Assembly: GCF_000176135.1 (NCBI RefSeq)
Contig: NZ_ACZN01000012.1
Location: forward strand, 1-64,000
Length of the DNA stretch: 64,000 nt
Origin: Vibrio coralliilyticus ATCC BAA-450
GTDB lineage: Bacteria > Pseudomonadota > Gammaproteobacteria > Enterobacterales > Vibrionaceae
Reading direction: 5' to 3'
Shown: one piece after another, positions 51,948-60,748 of the stretch
Position numbering within the stretch: position 1 is the first letter of the stretch
Layout of the letters: each line of letters opens with the position of its first letter
Made by a program: the position numbers and the translations under genes
The notes under the pieces: model-generated
What the model was told of the DNA's origin: nothing
Databases searched by the model: none
What the model saw: only the letters and a program-made list of their open reading frames with translations

Positions 51948-52739
51948 TTACAGCAACATAGTTCCGGCAACAAAGACTAAAAAGACCGCAAAGATTTTTT
52001 TCAATGTTGCCGTCGGTAAGGATGTCGCCAATTTAGCGCCGATGCGAGTCGTCAACATGGATGTCGAAGCAATGGCAATCAGTGCTGGCACATAAACATA
52101 TCCCAAACTGTAAGCTGGTAATGATTGTGCCTGATAACCATGCAAGATGAAACCTATCATACCTGAGATGGCGATAAAGCAACCGCACACAGAAGAAGAG
52201 CCGACCGCTTTACGCATTTCAATACCGTGTCGATTAAGAAATGGCACAGACAACGACCCGCCCCCGATACCTGCTAAGCTCGACACCATCCCAATCCCAG
52301 TGCCAATCGCTACAGTGGCACTGTTGCCAGGCATGATTTTCTGGCTCTTGCGCTTTATCGAAAACAGCATTTGCACCGCTAAGCACAGCACTATCACGCC
52401 AAACACTTTCGGTAGGTACTGGGAAGGAATCCACTCCGCAACATTCGCGCCGAGAAAACCGCCCACGACCACGCCGGGCATCAGCCATTTCACCACATAC
52501 ATATCCACATTACCGAGTTTGAAGTGATTAAATGCCGAAGAACCTGAAGTGACAATAATGGAAGCCAGAGAGGTCGCCAAAGCGATTTGCATACTAATCG
52601 CGGGATCAATCCCAGCCATAGGAAGCAAGAAGAGCAACGCTGGCACCACAATCAAACCACCACCGATGCCAAGCAGTCCTGCCATCACTCCAACAATACC
52701 ACCAAGAAGGAGCAGCAAGACTAAAAATTCAATATTCAC
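51948..52739 (-). CDS. TauE/SafE family membrane exporter
   Basis: 263 residues with about eight helices in two repeat halves, each beginning with a glycine-rich motif (GLLGIGGGLIVVPALL and SLAGIGGGSLSVPFL). These are typical of TauE/SafE (DUF81) anion permeases. Some family members export sulphite or sulphoacetate, but this substrate is unknown. It sits 8 bases after ptsP and before lgt, an insertion relative to the E. coli ptsP-lgt order. Confidence 0.88.
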   Translation of the reverse strand: MNIEFLVLLLLLGGIVGVMAGLLGIGGGLIVVPALLFLLPMAGIDPAISMQIALATSLASIIVTSGSSAFNHFKLGNVDMYVVKWLMPGVVVGGFLGANVAEWIPSQYLPKVFGVIVLCLAVQMLFSIKRKSQKIMPGNSATVAIGTGIGMVSSLAGIGGGSLSVPFLNRHGIEMRKAVGSSSVCGCFIAISGMIGFILHGYQAQSLPAYSLGYVYVPALIAIASTSMLTTRIGAKLATSLPTATLKKIFAVFLVFVAGTMLL

Positions 52740-52747
52740 GTTTTTCC

Positions 52748-54994
52748 TTATCGTTTACCAGCACGGATAAAGCCTGCAAAGCCTTTCTCCTCAAAGAAAG
52801 TTTGCATCATAGTATAAATGTCATTGCCATAAGGCTGCATCAGAGCTTTGTCAGCAAGTTCGCGTAATTCCGTACTATCGATATGACGCAGTAAGTACTT
52901 CACCTTAGCAACATTCGACGTGTTCATACTCAAGCTACGGTAACCCAGCCCCACCATGAGAAGCGCGCCGATAGGGTCACCCGCTAATTCACCACAAATA
53001 CACACCGGCAGTTGAAGTTGCTGACAAGTCTGTTGGATATGATTCAGTGCCATGATCACAGCAGGATGCATCGACTCATACACATCCGAGACTCGCGCAT
53101 TGTTGCGATCCACGGCAAGTAAGTATTGCGTCAGATCGTTCGTACCAATAGAAACAAAATCCACTTTTTCCGCAATCAGCGGCAACAGATAAATCATTGA
53201 TGGTACTTCGATCATCACACCAATAGCTGGCATTTTAACTCGTTCATCCAATTCAGCGACTTCTTGATGAGCACGCTCTATCAAATCAATCGCATCATCC
53301 AATTCTTGAGCCCCTGATACCATTGGCAACAAGATGCTCAAATTATCGTGCTCCGCACTGGCTCGCATCATGGCGCGAATTTGCATCAGGAAGATATCTG
53401 GATGATCAAGCGTAAAACGAATGCCACGCCAACCAAGGAAAGGGTTATCTTCTTCAATTGGCAGGTAAGGTAGCGCTTTATCTCCACCAACATCTAGCGT
53501 ACGCATGACCACGCGCTTGTCGGGGTATGTATTCAGGACTGACTGATACTGAAGAGTTTGTTCGTCTTCAGAAGGAAAACGATGTTGAAGCAAAAAAGAA
53601 ATTTCGGTTCGATATAGGCCGACCCCATCGACCCCTTGGTTCACGGCAATGTTCGCATCTGCGCTCAAACCAGCGTTGAGCATGACTTCAATACGCACAT
53701 CATCGCTGGTGCATGCCGGTTCAAGAATTCGCTGGTTGACCATGGTCGCCAGCTCGCTCTCTTCATGAGCCAGCTCGCGATACTCTTTGAGTAGCTGCTT
53801 ACCTGGAGAGACAAAAATCTTACCGCTGTAACCATCGACGATGCCACGCTTGCCATTAATCGGCTTAGGATTAAGTGTCACCCCCATCACTGCAGGAATA
53901 CCCAGCGCACGAGATAGAATTGCCGCGTGAGAGTTTGCCGCCCCTTCGAGGGAGACTACCGCAAGGAGCTTTTCCTTAGGAATCGAAGCCAGCAAGGTTG
54001 CTGTTAACTCGCGTACAACCAATATAACGGGCTTTTCAATAGAAGGCTGATCTTTCTCGGTATTGTGGAGGAAGAAAAGTAAACGTTGACCTAGCTCTTT
54101 TATGTCCTGTGCACGCTCTCTGAGATACACATCTGACATACGAGCAAAACGGTTAGAGTAGCTCTCAACCACTTGCCTCAACGCCCAATCAGCGCGATCC
54201 CCCTTTTGAATCTGCGTTTTGAGGTCCTTTCGCAACATTGGATCATTCAACAAGTGCGTAAACAGATCGAATATCGCTAAGGTATCTTTGTTAATTTCGC
54301 TATCGAGCTTTTTACGCATACGACGAAAATCACTCAACGCATCTTCAATCGCCAGCAGTAACCACTCTTGCTCACGGTCAATGTCCAAGGTCGAAGCCGG
54401 ATACACATCCGCTAAATCTGGTTGTGTGTCATCCCACCAAAACTCGCCGATAGCCACACCGGAGGATGCGGGAATACCTTTGATGGTATGAAGTTTCTTC
54501 TCGAGACGCCAATGCCCCTGAGTTTGAGCATGAGCAATGATCACCGCTAGCTGAGCAGCTAATGTGACCAGAAAAGACTCTTCCATCTCATCAAACTGGC
54601 GCGGTTGCTTTTGTTGGACCACCAGTACACCAAGCACCTGCTTGCGATAGATGATCGGGGTGCCCAAAAAGCTTTGGTAGACCTCTTCGCCAAGTTGAGA
54701 GAAGTATTTGAAATTAGGATGCCGAGAAGCTTCAGCAAGATTGAGAGGTTCAGCGCTGCGTTTGACCAAGCCGACCAAACCTTCGCTGAAGTTGATGTGG
54801 ATTTTATTGCCTTTGAAACGCAAGCCTTGAGTCGCCATCAACTCAAGGCGCTGCATCTCTTCGTTAGCGAGATAGACAGTGCAACACTCTGTATTCATCG
54901 CGCTGCAAGTTTGCTTAACTAAAACCTTCAATGCCTGATGCACATCTTCGATTTTAGATACCTGTTCAACTATGTCCCTTAGTTGAGAAAGCAT
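52748..54994 (-). CDS. ptsP: Nitrogen PTS enzyme I (EI-Ntr)
   Basis: A 748-residue phosphoenolpyruvate-protein phosphotransferase. An N-terminal GAF domain (about 1-160) precedes the enzyme I region. The active-site His is in GAANSHAAILSRALGIPAV, and the C-terminal PEP-binding TIM barrel carries LYRTEISFLLQ and FVSIGTNDLTQYLLA. It phosphorylates NPr in the regulatory PTS, linking nitrogen status to metabolism. Two bases separate it from rppH, so they are co-transcribed. Confidence 0.97.
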   Translation of the reverse strand: MLSQLRDIVEQVSKIEDVHQALKVLVKQTCSAMNTECCTVYLANEEMQRLELMATQGLRFKGNKIHINFSEGLVGLVKRSAEPLNLAEASRHPNFKYFSQLGEEVYQSFLGTPIIYRKQVLGVLVVQQKQPRQFDEMEESFLVTLAAQLAVIIAHAQTQGHWRLEKKLHTIKGIPASSGVAIGEFWWDDTQPDLADVYPASTLDIDREQEWLLLAIEDALSDFRRMRKKLDSEINKDTLAIFDLFTHLLNDPMLRKDLKTQIQKGDRADWALRQVVESYSNRFARMSDVYLRERAQDIKELGQRLLFFLHNTEKDQPSIEKPVILVVRELTATLLASIPKEKLLAVVSLEGAANSHAAILSRALGIPAVMGVTLNPKPINGKRGIVDGYSGKIFVSPGKQLLKEYRELAHEESELATMVNQRILEPACTSDDVRIEVMLNAGLSADANIAVNQGVDGVGLYRTEISFLLQHRFPSEDEQTLQYQSVLNTYPDKRVVMRTLDVGGDKALPYLPIEEDNPFLGWRGIRFTLDHPDIFLMQIRAMMRASAEHDNLSILLPMVSGAQELDDAIDLIERAHQEVAELDERVKMPAIGVMIEVPSMIYLLPLIAEKVDFVSIGTNDLTQYLLAVDRNNARVSDVYESMHPAVIMALNHIQQTCQQLQLPVCICGELAGDPIGALLMVGLGYRSLSMNTSNVAKVKYLLRHIDSTELRELADKALMQPYGNDIYTMMQTFFEEKGFAGFIRAGKR

Positions 54995-54996
54995 GC

Positions 54997-55515
54997 CTAT
55001 CCTCTTCTGTGTTTACGCTTACCCTTAGCTCTGCGCTCTTTAAACGGCATCGCTACAGAGGCGAATTCTTTCATTGCTCGACGGTATACATCGCGCTTAA
55101 AAGACACCACTTGCCTGACTGGATACCAATAACTTACCCAACGCCAACCATCAAATTCAGGGGAATTTCCTCGCTGCATATTAATTCGTGATTCATCACA
55201 ATCCAGACGAAGAAGGAACCATTTCTGTTTTTGTCCGATACAGACAGGTTTTGAATCCCAGCGCACTAATCGCTTTGGTAGTTTGTACCTTAACCAATGA
55301 CGGCTAGTTGCCACAATTTTTACGTCTTTTTTAGTAAGACCAACCTCTTCATATAGCTCGCGAAACATTGCCTGTTCAGGTGTTTCGCCGTCATCAATTC
55401 CCCCTTGAGGAAATTGCCAAGAATGTTGCCCGTATCGTTTAGCCCAGAAGACCTGACCATGGTTGTTACAGATTACAATTCCCACATTTAAGCGGTAACC
55501 ATCGCCATCTATCAC
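54997..55515 (-). CDS. rppH: RNA pyrophosphohydrolase RppH
   Basis: A 172-residue Nudix hydrolase that converts 5'-triphosphate mRNA ends to monophosphate and so triggers RNase E decay. The Nudix box [20 protein letters not shown] (then VGL) fits GX5EX7REUXEEXGU. It leads the rppH-ptsP operon, divergent from mutH across a 600-base gap. Confidence 0.97.
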   Translation of the reverse strand: MIDGDGYRLNVGIVICNNHGQVFWAKRYGQHSWQFPQGGIDDGETPEQAMFRELYEEVGLTKKDVKIVATSRHWLRYKLPKRLVRWDSKPVCIGQKQKWFLLRLDCDESRINMQRGNSPEFDGWRWVSYWYPVRQVVSFKRDVYRRAMKEFASVAMPFKERRAKGKRKHRRG

Positions 55516-56136
55516 TGGCCAACCTCTAATAAATTCTTAATTACAGTGATTTTTCCACATATCCCCAGATGTAGCAAACTTACTAGTGTGACTGATACGT
55601 AAAATATGGCGTAACTTAGTCTTTATGGATAACTTTTAACCCGAAACACGGTTATTCACATAAAGGTGAGACATAGTCCACATTTATTCACCTTTTCTGT
55701 GCATAACCATGTGAAGAATCTTAGAGAAAGTGATCATTCTTTATCCATGATCACATCAGGTTTAATACAAGTTTTCAAACATCAAAAATAAAATACATAT
55801 AAATCATAAAGATAAATAAAAACAATCAAAGTAATCACCAAGATACCGATCGATAAAACAACACTCACTCAGATCGGTCAAAGATCCACCACCGAGACTT
55901 TTATCCACACCACCAACTCAGCAAGGCAACTTATGACCAAAAACTCAAGCAAATTATTGCCCCTAAAACACTGTTAATTCATACACTCCTGATAAAAACC
56001 CCTCCAATCTCAACAACACCTGTGGATAACCCCTTAACTGATGATCTTTTAGACACTAAGATCAACTTTCAATCAGCCACATTTGGATCGATTTCCGTTA
56101 CAATAACGGCCACGTTTGACCACCCCGATGATCCAC
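55516..56136. other. DnaA-box and GATC-rich intergenic region between rppH and mutH
   Basis: About 620 bases with no reading frame of note. There are two perfect DnaA boxes: TTATCCACA at 55901-55909 and its complement at 56021-56029. Three more fit TTWTNCACA (55551-55559, 55652-55660, 55698-55706). Nine GATC sites fall in 55732-56133, against about 1.6 expected by chance. An AT-rich stretch (about 55760-55850) lies between. A TACAAT -10 candidate for mutH is at 56099-56104. The combination resembles a replication-origin or DnaA-titration locus. Confidence 0.6.
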
Positions 56137-56802
56137 ATGAAGCCCGAACCTAAATCAGAAACCGAACTGCTCGATCGAGCGAGAGATATTGCTGGCGTGA
56201 GTTTTAAGGAACTGGCGGATGAGGCGAACCTAACAGTTCCACCAGATCTCAGAAGAGATAAAGGCTGGGTGGGTCAACTATTGGAATGGCATCTGGGCGC
56301 AATTGCGGGAAGCAAACCCCAACAAGATTTTGAACAGCTCGGGATCGAGCTGAAAACGATCCCGATCAGCTATACGGGCAAACCTTTGGAAACCACCTTT
56401 GTCTGTGTCGCACCATTGATGGGAGTACAAGGACTGACTTGGGAAACCAGTCACGTACGTAACAAGCTATCACGAGTGCTTTGGGTTCCTGTCGAAGGGG
56501 AGCGAGAGATCCCACTTGCTGAGCGCCGGGTAGGGTCACCTTTAATATGGTCACCAAGTGAAAGCGAAGAGTTACAGCTCAAAACGGATTGGGAAGAATT
56601 AATGGAACTGATCGTACTGGGACATGTAGAACAAATTACCGCTCGACATGGTGAAGTCCTGCAACTGCGACCAAAAGCCGCGAATAGCAGAGTATTGACC
56701 GAAGCGTATGGATCGAGCGGCAAGCCTATAATGACTTTGCCGCGAGGGTTCTATCTTCGAACTCAATTTACGGCTCAGATCCTTGAACAAAACTTTGTTT
56801 GA
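56137..56802 (+). CDS. mutH: DNA mismatch repair endonuclease MutH
   Basis: A 221-residue methyl-directed endonuclease that nicks the unmethylated strand at hemimethylated GATC sites when activated by MutS-MutL. The catalytic Asp, Glu and Lys lie in [15 protein letters not shown]. The conserved [10 protein letters not shown] and [15 protein letters not shown] follow. The ATG at 56137 is preferred because V. cholerae MutH begins at the equivalent Met. A TTG (56116) and an ATG (56128) upstream are alternatives. The upstream region is unusually GATC-rich. Confidence 0.95.
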   Translation: MKPEPKSETELLDRARDIAGVSFKELADEANLTVPPDLRRDKGWVGQLLEWHLGAIAGSKPQQDFEQLGIELKTIPISYTGKPLETTFVCVAPLMGVQGLTWETSHVRNKLSRVLWVPVEGEREIPLAERRVGSPLIWSPSESEELQLKTDWEELMELIVLGHVEQITARHGEVLQLRPKAANSRVLTEAYGSSGKPIMTLPRGFYLRTQFTAQILEQNFV

Positions 56803-56803
56803 T

Positions 56804-57115
56804 CTAATGCGTGGTCAATGACAGTTCAACATCATGATAAAGCGGGCCATCTCCAGCACCACATTCATCATAAGCGTTATGTAACCTTAGATAAGCCCTT
56901 TCAACTCCCAAACGTAATAGCTCTTCTTTGACAGAGTCGAGAGACTCAAAGTGAATCGGCTCATCATCTTGTTTAATCGGTTCCAGTTTATGCTTGTATT
57001 CCACTGCAAGAAGGTAATGTGAGAGATCCGAACAACCAATAACAAACACCTTAGGTGGCTGATAACTGTCTTTGTGATGTCCATGAATCCATTTATCTAA
57101 TTGGCTTTTTTGCAT
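56804..57115 (-). CDS. Uncharacterised small protein (DUF6482-like)
   Basis: A 103-residue soluble protein without signal peptide or helices long enough for a membrane. The region FVIGCSDLSHYLLAVEYKHKLEPI resembles the small Vibrio/Shewanella proteins I recall as DUF6482. No function is recognised. It is convergent with mutH, with 1 base between the stop codons, and divergent from tas. The start ATG is followed by QKSQLDKWIHG and preceded by GAGGTGAGC. Confidence 0.75.
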   Translation of the reverse strand: MQKSQLDKWIHGHHKDSYQPPKVFVIGCSDLSHYLLAVEYKHKLEPIKQDDEPIHFESLDSVKEELLRLGVERAYLRLHNAYDECGAGDGPLYHDVELSLTTH

Positions 57116-57243
57116 AGCTCACCTCCACTTTTAAATTCTAGTTAACTATACAAATTTTGCGAAATTGTTATCGATTACCGTTTCTTCTAATGTGACGATG
57201 CCCTATATTGGGATAACAAAGAGAAATTGAGTAAGGAAGTTCA

Positions 57244-58278
57244 ATGCAATACAACAAGTTACCTCATTCCACTCTTGAAATTAGTAAAATCTGTCTGGGC
57301 ACCATGACCTTTGGTGAACAAAACACGGAACAAGACGCTTTCAGTCAGCTGGATTATGCACTCGAACGTGGTGTGAACTTCATCGATACCGCCGAAATGT
57401 ACCCCGTCCCCCCTAAAGCGAATACCCAAGGTTCCACTGAGCAATATATTGGCAACTGGCTGAAAAAATCAGGTAAGAGAGAGAAAGTCGTACTGGCGAC
57501 GAAGATTGCAGGGCCAAGAAACGTCCCTTACATTCGAGATAACATGAGTCTGGATCGGCGTAATATTCATCAGGCGATTGATGACAGTTTACAACGTCTG
57601 CAAACCGACTATGTCGACCTTTATCAGCTACATTGGCCACAGCGCCGGACCAATTGCTTTGGTCAACTCAACTACCCCTACCCTGATGAGCATGAAGAAG
57701 TCACTCTGATTGAAACGCTCGAAAGCATGGCAGACCTGATAAAAGCGGGCAAAGTGCGCTACATCGGCGTCTCCAATGAAACACCTTGGGGAGTAATGAC
57801 GCTACTGCGCCTGGCAGAGAAACATGAACTGCCGCGTATTGTTTCAATTCAGAACCCGTATAACCTACTCAATCGTAGTTTTGAAATCGGTTTGTCTGAA
57901 ATCAGTCACTATGAAGGTGTTCAGTTGCTTGCCTATTCACCATTGGCATTTGGTTGCCTGAGTGGTAAATACCTAAACAATGCTCGACCAGATGGCGCTC
58001 GCTGTTCCCTATTCGAACGCTTTGTCCGTTACTTTACACCGCAAGGTATCCAAGCGACTGAAGCCTACGTCAATTTAGCTCGAGAACACGGGCTTGATCC
58101 GGCAGAAATGGCATTGGCGTTTGTCAATCAGCGCCCTTTCGTTGGCTCCAACATCATAGGAGCAACGAATCTAGAGCAGCTTAAATCGAACATTGACAGT
58201 CTTGATGTCGTATTAAATGAAGAGTTGCTTCAAGGACTTCAGGCAATTGGCACGACTTATTCCAATCCTTGTCCTTAG
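57244..58278 (+). CDS. tas: NADP(H)-dependent aldo-keto reductase Tas
   Basis: A 344-residue AKR TIM-barrel protein (E. coli Tas 346). The catalytic Asp/Tyr region is FIDTAEMYPVPPKANTQGSTE, followed by the catalytic Lys in VLATKIAGP. The C-terminal cofactor site is SNIIGATNLEQLKSNI. E. coli Tas complements a tyrosine-starvation phenotype under some conditions; its true substrate is unknown. AAGGAAG precedes the ATG. Single gene ending at tandem hairpins. Confidence 0.93.
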   Translation: MQYNKLPHSTLEISKICLGTMTFGEQNTEQDAFSQLDYALERGVNFIDTAEMYPVPPKANTQGSTEQYIGNWLKKSGKREKVVLATKIAGPRNVPYIRDNMSLDRRNIHQAIDDSLQRLQTDYVDLYQLHWPQRRTNCFGQLNYPYPDEHEEVTLIETLESMADLIKAGKVRYIGVSNETPWGVMTLLRLAEKHELPRIVSIQNPYNLLNRSFEIGLSEISHYEGVQLLAYSPLAFGCLSGKYLNNARPDGARCSLFERFVRYFTPQGIQATEAYVNLAREHGLDPAEMALAFVNQRPFVGSNIIGATNLEQLKSNIDSLDVVLNEELLQGLQAIGTTYSNPCP

Positions 58279-58280
58279 TG

Positions 58281-58309
58281 AAAAACCAGCTACTGTATCA
58301 GTAGCTGGT
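58281..58309 (-). terminator. Terminator of the DUF1127-like gene
   Basis: ACCAGCTACTG (58285-58295) pairs with CAGTAGCTGGT (58299-58309). On the minus strand the stem is followed by TTTTTCAC. Confidence 0.85.
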
Positions 58310-58320
58310 GATAAGGTTCG

Positions 58321-58347
58321 GGCCAGTGAAGCAAACTGGCCCTTTTT
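58321..58347 (+). terminator. Terminator of tas
   Basis: GGCCAGT (58321-58327) pairs with ACTGGCC (58335-58341), followed by CTTTTT on the plus strand. It ends at the DUF1127-like gene's 3' end. Confidence 0.85.
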
Positions 58348-58348
58348 A

Positions 58349-58600
58349 TTACGTAGGTATTCGCGCACTGAGTACTCGACGAAGATGACGAATACGACGT
58401 TCGGCTTTGACGCTATCTGGTTCAGTTTGACCTACAGGACGACCATCTTGTTCTAAACCAATATCGCGTAGCAGATGGGCATTTTCCCATGGAATCTGAA
58501 ACGCGCTGCGGCGAACCCGACGTTTCCATTCACGCTCTTCGCGACGTAGATCAGCTTTTACTAGTAGCGTAGCAAGTTTTAGATATACAGAATGACTCAT
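58349..58600 (-). CDS. DUF1127 (YjiS-like) small protein
   Basis: 83 residues, very basic (about 15 Arg), with the DUF1127 core NAHLLRDIGLEQDG near residues 41-54. Small DUF1127 proteins in other proteobacteria affect RNA turnover and stress or phosphate responses; no function is assigned here. It is somewhat longer than typical 50-70-residue members. GGAG lies 10 bases before the ATG. It follows a 38-codon small gene and a long hairpin on the same strand. Confidence 0.8.
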   Translation of the reverse strand: MSHSVYLKLATLLVKADLRREEREWKRRVRRSAFQIPWENAHLLRDIGLEQDGRPVGQTEPDSVKAERRIRHLRRVLSARIPT

Positions 58601-58668
58601 GATAGTTCTCCAGTTGGATGATAGACAGCTGGGAAAAGATCAACGAATAGACTGATAAAATGAGGACA

Positions 58669-58704
58669 TTTTTAATTCGCTGCTTTCCCGCAGCCAATTA
58701 AAAA
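58669..58704 (-). other. Long hairpin between the small ORF and DUF1127 gene
   Basis: TTTTTAATTCGCTGC (58669-58683) pairs with GCAGCCAATTAAAAA (58690-58704) over 15 bp with one mismatch and a 6-base loop. No T run follows on either strand, so it is more likely a processing or stability element than a terminator. Confidence 0.7.
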
Positions 58705-58722
58705 TAAATGGATACGGACTAA

Positions 58723-58839
58723 TTACATTACTTGGGTAGATCGGCGATCAAATGAAGCGGGCTTATTTTGTTTAGCCGCCATGATCGATACTTGATCGCA
58801 AGACGCAGTAATCAATGAATTGACGTTGAAATGTTTCAT
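58723..58839 (-). CDS. Small ORF, 38 residues, strong ribosome-binding site
   Basis: ATG at 58839 to TAA at 58723 encodes a 38-residue peptide beginning MKHFNVNSLITASCDQVS and ending DRRSTQVM. AGGAGG lies 6 bases before the ATG, a near-perfect Shine-Dalgarno, which is the main reason to believe it. No known family is recognised, and it lacks an obvious signal or membrane helix. It precedes the DUF1127-like gene by 122 bases with a strong hairpin between, and it follows the vpsR terminator. Confidence 0.6.
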   Translation of the reverse strand: MKHFNVNSLITASCDQVSIMAAKQNKPASFDRRSTQVM

Positions 58840-59060
58840 TGTGCGCCTCCTAGCAATGTATTAATCCAAATAGAAAAGTGTTTCGATATGTGAGCTTGTG
58901 CTCACGGTTAAATTCTATGCATAGACGGTGATATTTCAACCACTTTGTTGCATAAAATTAAAATACAATTTTTTAACCTAAAAATAACCACATCAAACTC
59001 ATGAATATAAGATATTCCACTAGGTGATATAAGCTTCAACAATTAATGCTCTATGAAAAT
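58840..59060 (-). other. Upstream region of the small ORF
   Basis: 221 AT-rich bases between the vpsR terminator and the small ORF. One perfect hairpin, GTGAGC-TTGT-GCTCAC (58890-58905), lies about 50 bases before the ATG, probably in the 5' untranslated region. A clear promoter could not be assigned. Confidence 0.45.
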
Positions 59061-59093
59061 AAAAAAGCCACACTGCTGAGAGTGTGGCTTTAT
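59061..59093 (-). terminator. Terminator of vpsR
   Basis: AAGCCACACT (59065-59074) pairs with AGTGTGGCTT (59081-59090), with a T run on the minus strand. Confidence 0.92.
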
Positions 59094-59110
59094 GTAAATA
59101 AAACAGCTAA

Positions 59111-60445
59111 TTACACTGTCGTATCACTGATTAAGTTATGTTTGTTAAGTAATCGGTACATAGTGGCACGCGATACACCCAACTCTTTCGCTGCCATTGA
59201 CACCTGACCAGAATGAGATTCAAGCACCAATAGAAGTGCGTCACGTTCACTACGCTCACGGATACTCTTCAAGCTGCGTTTGCCATCGCTACGTTTAGGC
59301 AAATCGAGGTGTTCCTCATCCAACATCACTGTCTCAGACATCAGAACAATACGCTTGATCTGATTCATCAACTCACGGACATTGCCCGGCCAGTGATAAC
59401 GCGTCAGAGCACGTGTAGCTTCTTCTGTGTAACTGCGAGCCTGAGCGTTGTATTCCTTAGAATATTCCTGAAGGAAATGACGCGCGAGTATCGCGATATC
59501 CCCCGCACGCTCTTTTAAACTTGGCACGTTTATACGCAAGACATTGATGTAGTGATAAAGCTCTTCATTAAAATCACCATCAATCAGGGCTTTTTCGATA
59601 TCCGCCGAGTTGGCTGCCAGAATACGCACATCGATTTCCTGACGACCATTCACTGTCTCAATAGTACCTTCCTGAAGGAATCGCAGTAAATTCAACTGCT
59701 GAGACTTGGGAAGAGTAAGAATATCGTTAAGCAGTATGGTGCCGCCATCCGCCTTTTCTAGAATCGAAGGCTCAGAGGCATCGTCGCGGTTAATACCAAA
59801 TAAATCGCTCTCAAGGCGCCTTTCCGACATAGCTCGACAATTGACGGAAATGAACTCTTTCTGCGCACGAGAAGAGGTTTTATGCACGGCGCGAGCCACG
59901 GTTTCTTTACCGGTACCACTCTCACCATAAATCAGAATGCTGACGTCAGTTGGACCGATACGTTTGATCTGATCGCGCAGACGCTTCATTGGGATCGACT
60001 CTCCGATCAGCCCCATGTCATTATTACTGCCATAGTGTGGCCAGACTTTTTTCTCTAACTTGAGCATACCAAGTTGGTGGCCAATAGTGCTGAGAAGCTG
60101 AGCATCCGGGATTGGCGCAGTGAAAAAGTCGATACAAAAGTTAACGATAAACTGGCAAATGGTATCTGAACTTAATTGCGATTCACGGATAAATGCGAGC
60201 CAACGGACTTGCTTATGGTTACTCACCAAATTCGCAATACCATTGAGACTGAACTCGTCATGACTAAGGTCGACGATGCCAATGCAAGGCCCTGTTTCGC
60301 TGAACAAAGCGTCCGCTTTGCGTAAATCTGCACACTGAGTACAACGCCATCCTACTTGCTCTAACACCGACAGCCAGGGCTCATACGTACCACCGACAAC
60401 GATAAGTGAACCAGGAATGGAGTCCATTCGGAACTGACTAGCCAT
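59111..60445 (-). CDS. vpsR: VpsR, cyclic-di-GMP-responsive biofilm regulator
   Basis: 444 residues, the same size as V. cholerae VpsR, master activator of Vibrio polysaccharide biofilm genes. A receiver-like domain keeps Asp59. The central AAA domain has Walker A GESGTGK (174-180). A C-terminal Fis-type HTH (VSMAAKELGVSRATMYRLLNKH) closes the protein. It lacks the GAFTGA loop of sigma-54 activators (that position reads LFGINRDDASEPS), and the Walker B region reads GGTILLNDI instead of LDEI. This agrees with reports that VpsR works with sigma-70 RNA polymerase and c-di-GMP. Single gene with its own terminator. Confidence 0.95.
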   Translation of the reverse strand: MASQFRMDSIPGSLIVVGGTYEPWLSVLEQVGWRCTQCADLRKADALFSETGPCIGIVDLSHDEFSLNGIANLVSNHKQVRWLAFIRESQLSSDTICQFIVNFCIDFFTAPIPDAQLLSTIGHQLGMLKLEKKVWPHYGSNNDMGLIGESIPMKRLRDQIKRIGPTDVSILIYGESGTGKETVARAVHKTSSRAQKEFISVNCRAMSERRLESDLFGINRDDASEPSILEKADGGTILLNDILTLPKSQQLNLLRFLQEGTIETVNGRQEIDVRILAANSADIEKALIDGDFNEELYHYINVLRINVPSLKERAGDIAILARHFLQEYSKEYNAQARSYTEEATRALTRYHWPGNVRELMNQIKRIVLMSETVMLDEEHLDLPKRSDGKRSLKSIRERSERDALLLVLESHSGQVSMAAKELGVSRATMYRLLNKHNLISDTTV

Positions 60446-60690
60446 GAAATGTATCCCTATTGATTCAAATTTTAATGCTGTGCCTCCAGAGGCACCAAAA
60501 CTTAGCCGTTACATTATAGAGACTCGACAAGATAATCTGTCTCATTACTAAGACTAGCCAGTGAATTATATAAATACCAAACAACAATGCGATCAACATT
60601 CGGCACGAGTATGCATCTCTCGACACAAAACGAGACATAGTGCTAAAGCTCTACTGCAACAATTTCAGACATTGCACCTATGCCAGATAA
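60446..60690. other. Upstream region of vpsR
   Basis: Contains a consensus -10 TATAAT on the minus strand (60513-60518) without a clear -35, suggesting activator dependence. A 16-bp perfect palindrome, GTGCCTC-CA-GAGGCAC, lies at 60480-60495 in the predicted leader, 35-50 bases before the ATG. The part from 60560 to 60690 shows nothing further. Confidence 0.5.
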
Positions 60691-60726
60691 GAAAAATCCG
60701 GTACAAGCCTTACCTATACCGGATTC
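60691..60726 (-). terminator. Terminator of the MATE gene
   Basis: AATCCGGTA (60695-60703) pairs with TACCGGATT (60717-60725), followed by TTTC on the minus strand; 23 bases after the stop codon. Confidence 0.75.
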
Positions 60727-60748
60727 CATTTAAAGTAATGTTTACATG

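Noticed and set aside
58890..58905. Palindrome GTGAGC-TTGT-GCTCAC as a CRP site
   Set aside because: The spacing between TGTGA and TCAC halves is 8 rather than 6, so it does not fit CRP; described as a hairpin instead.
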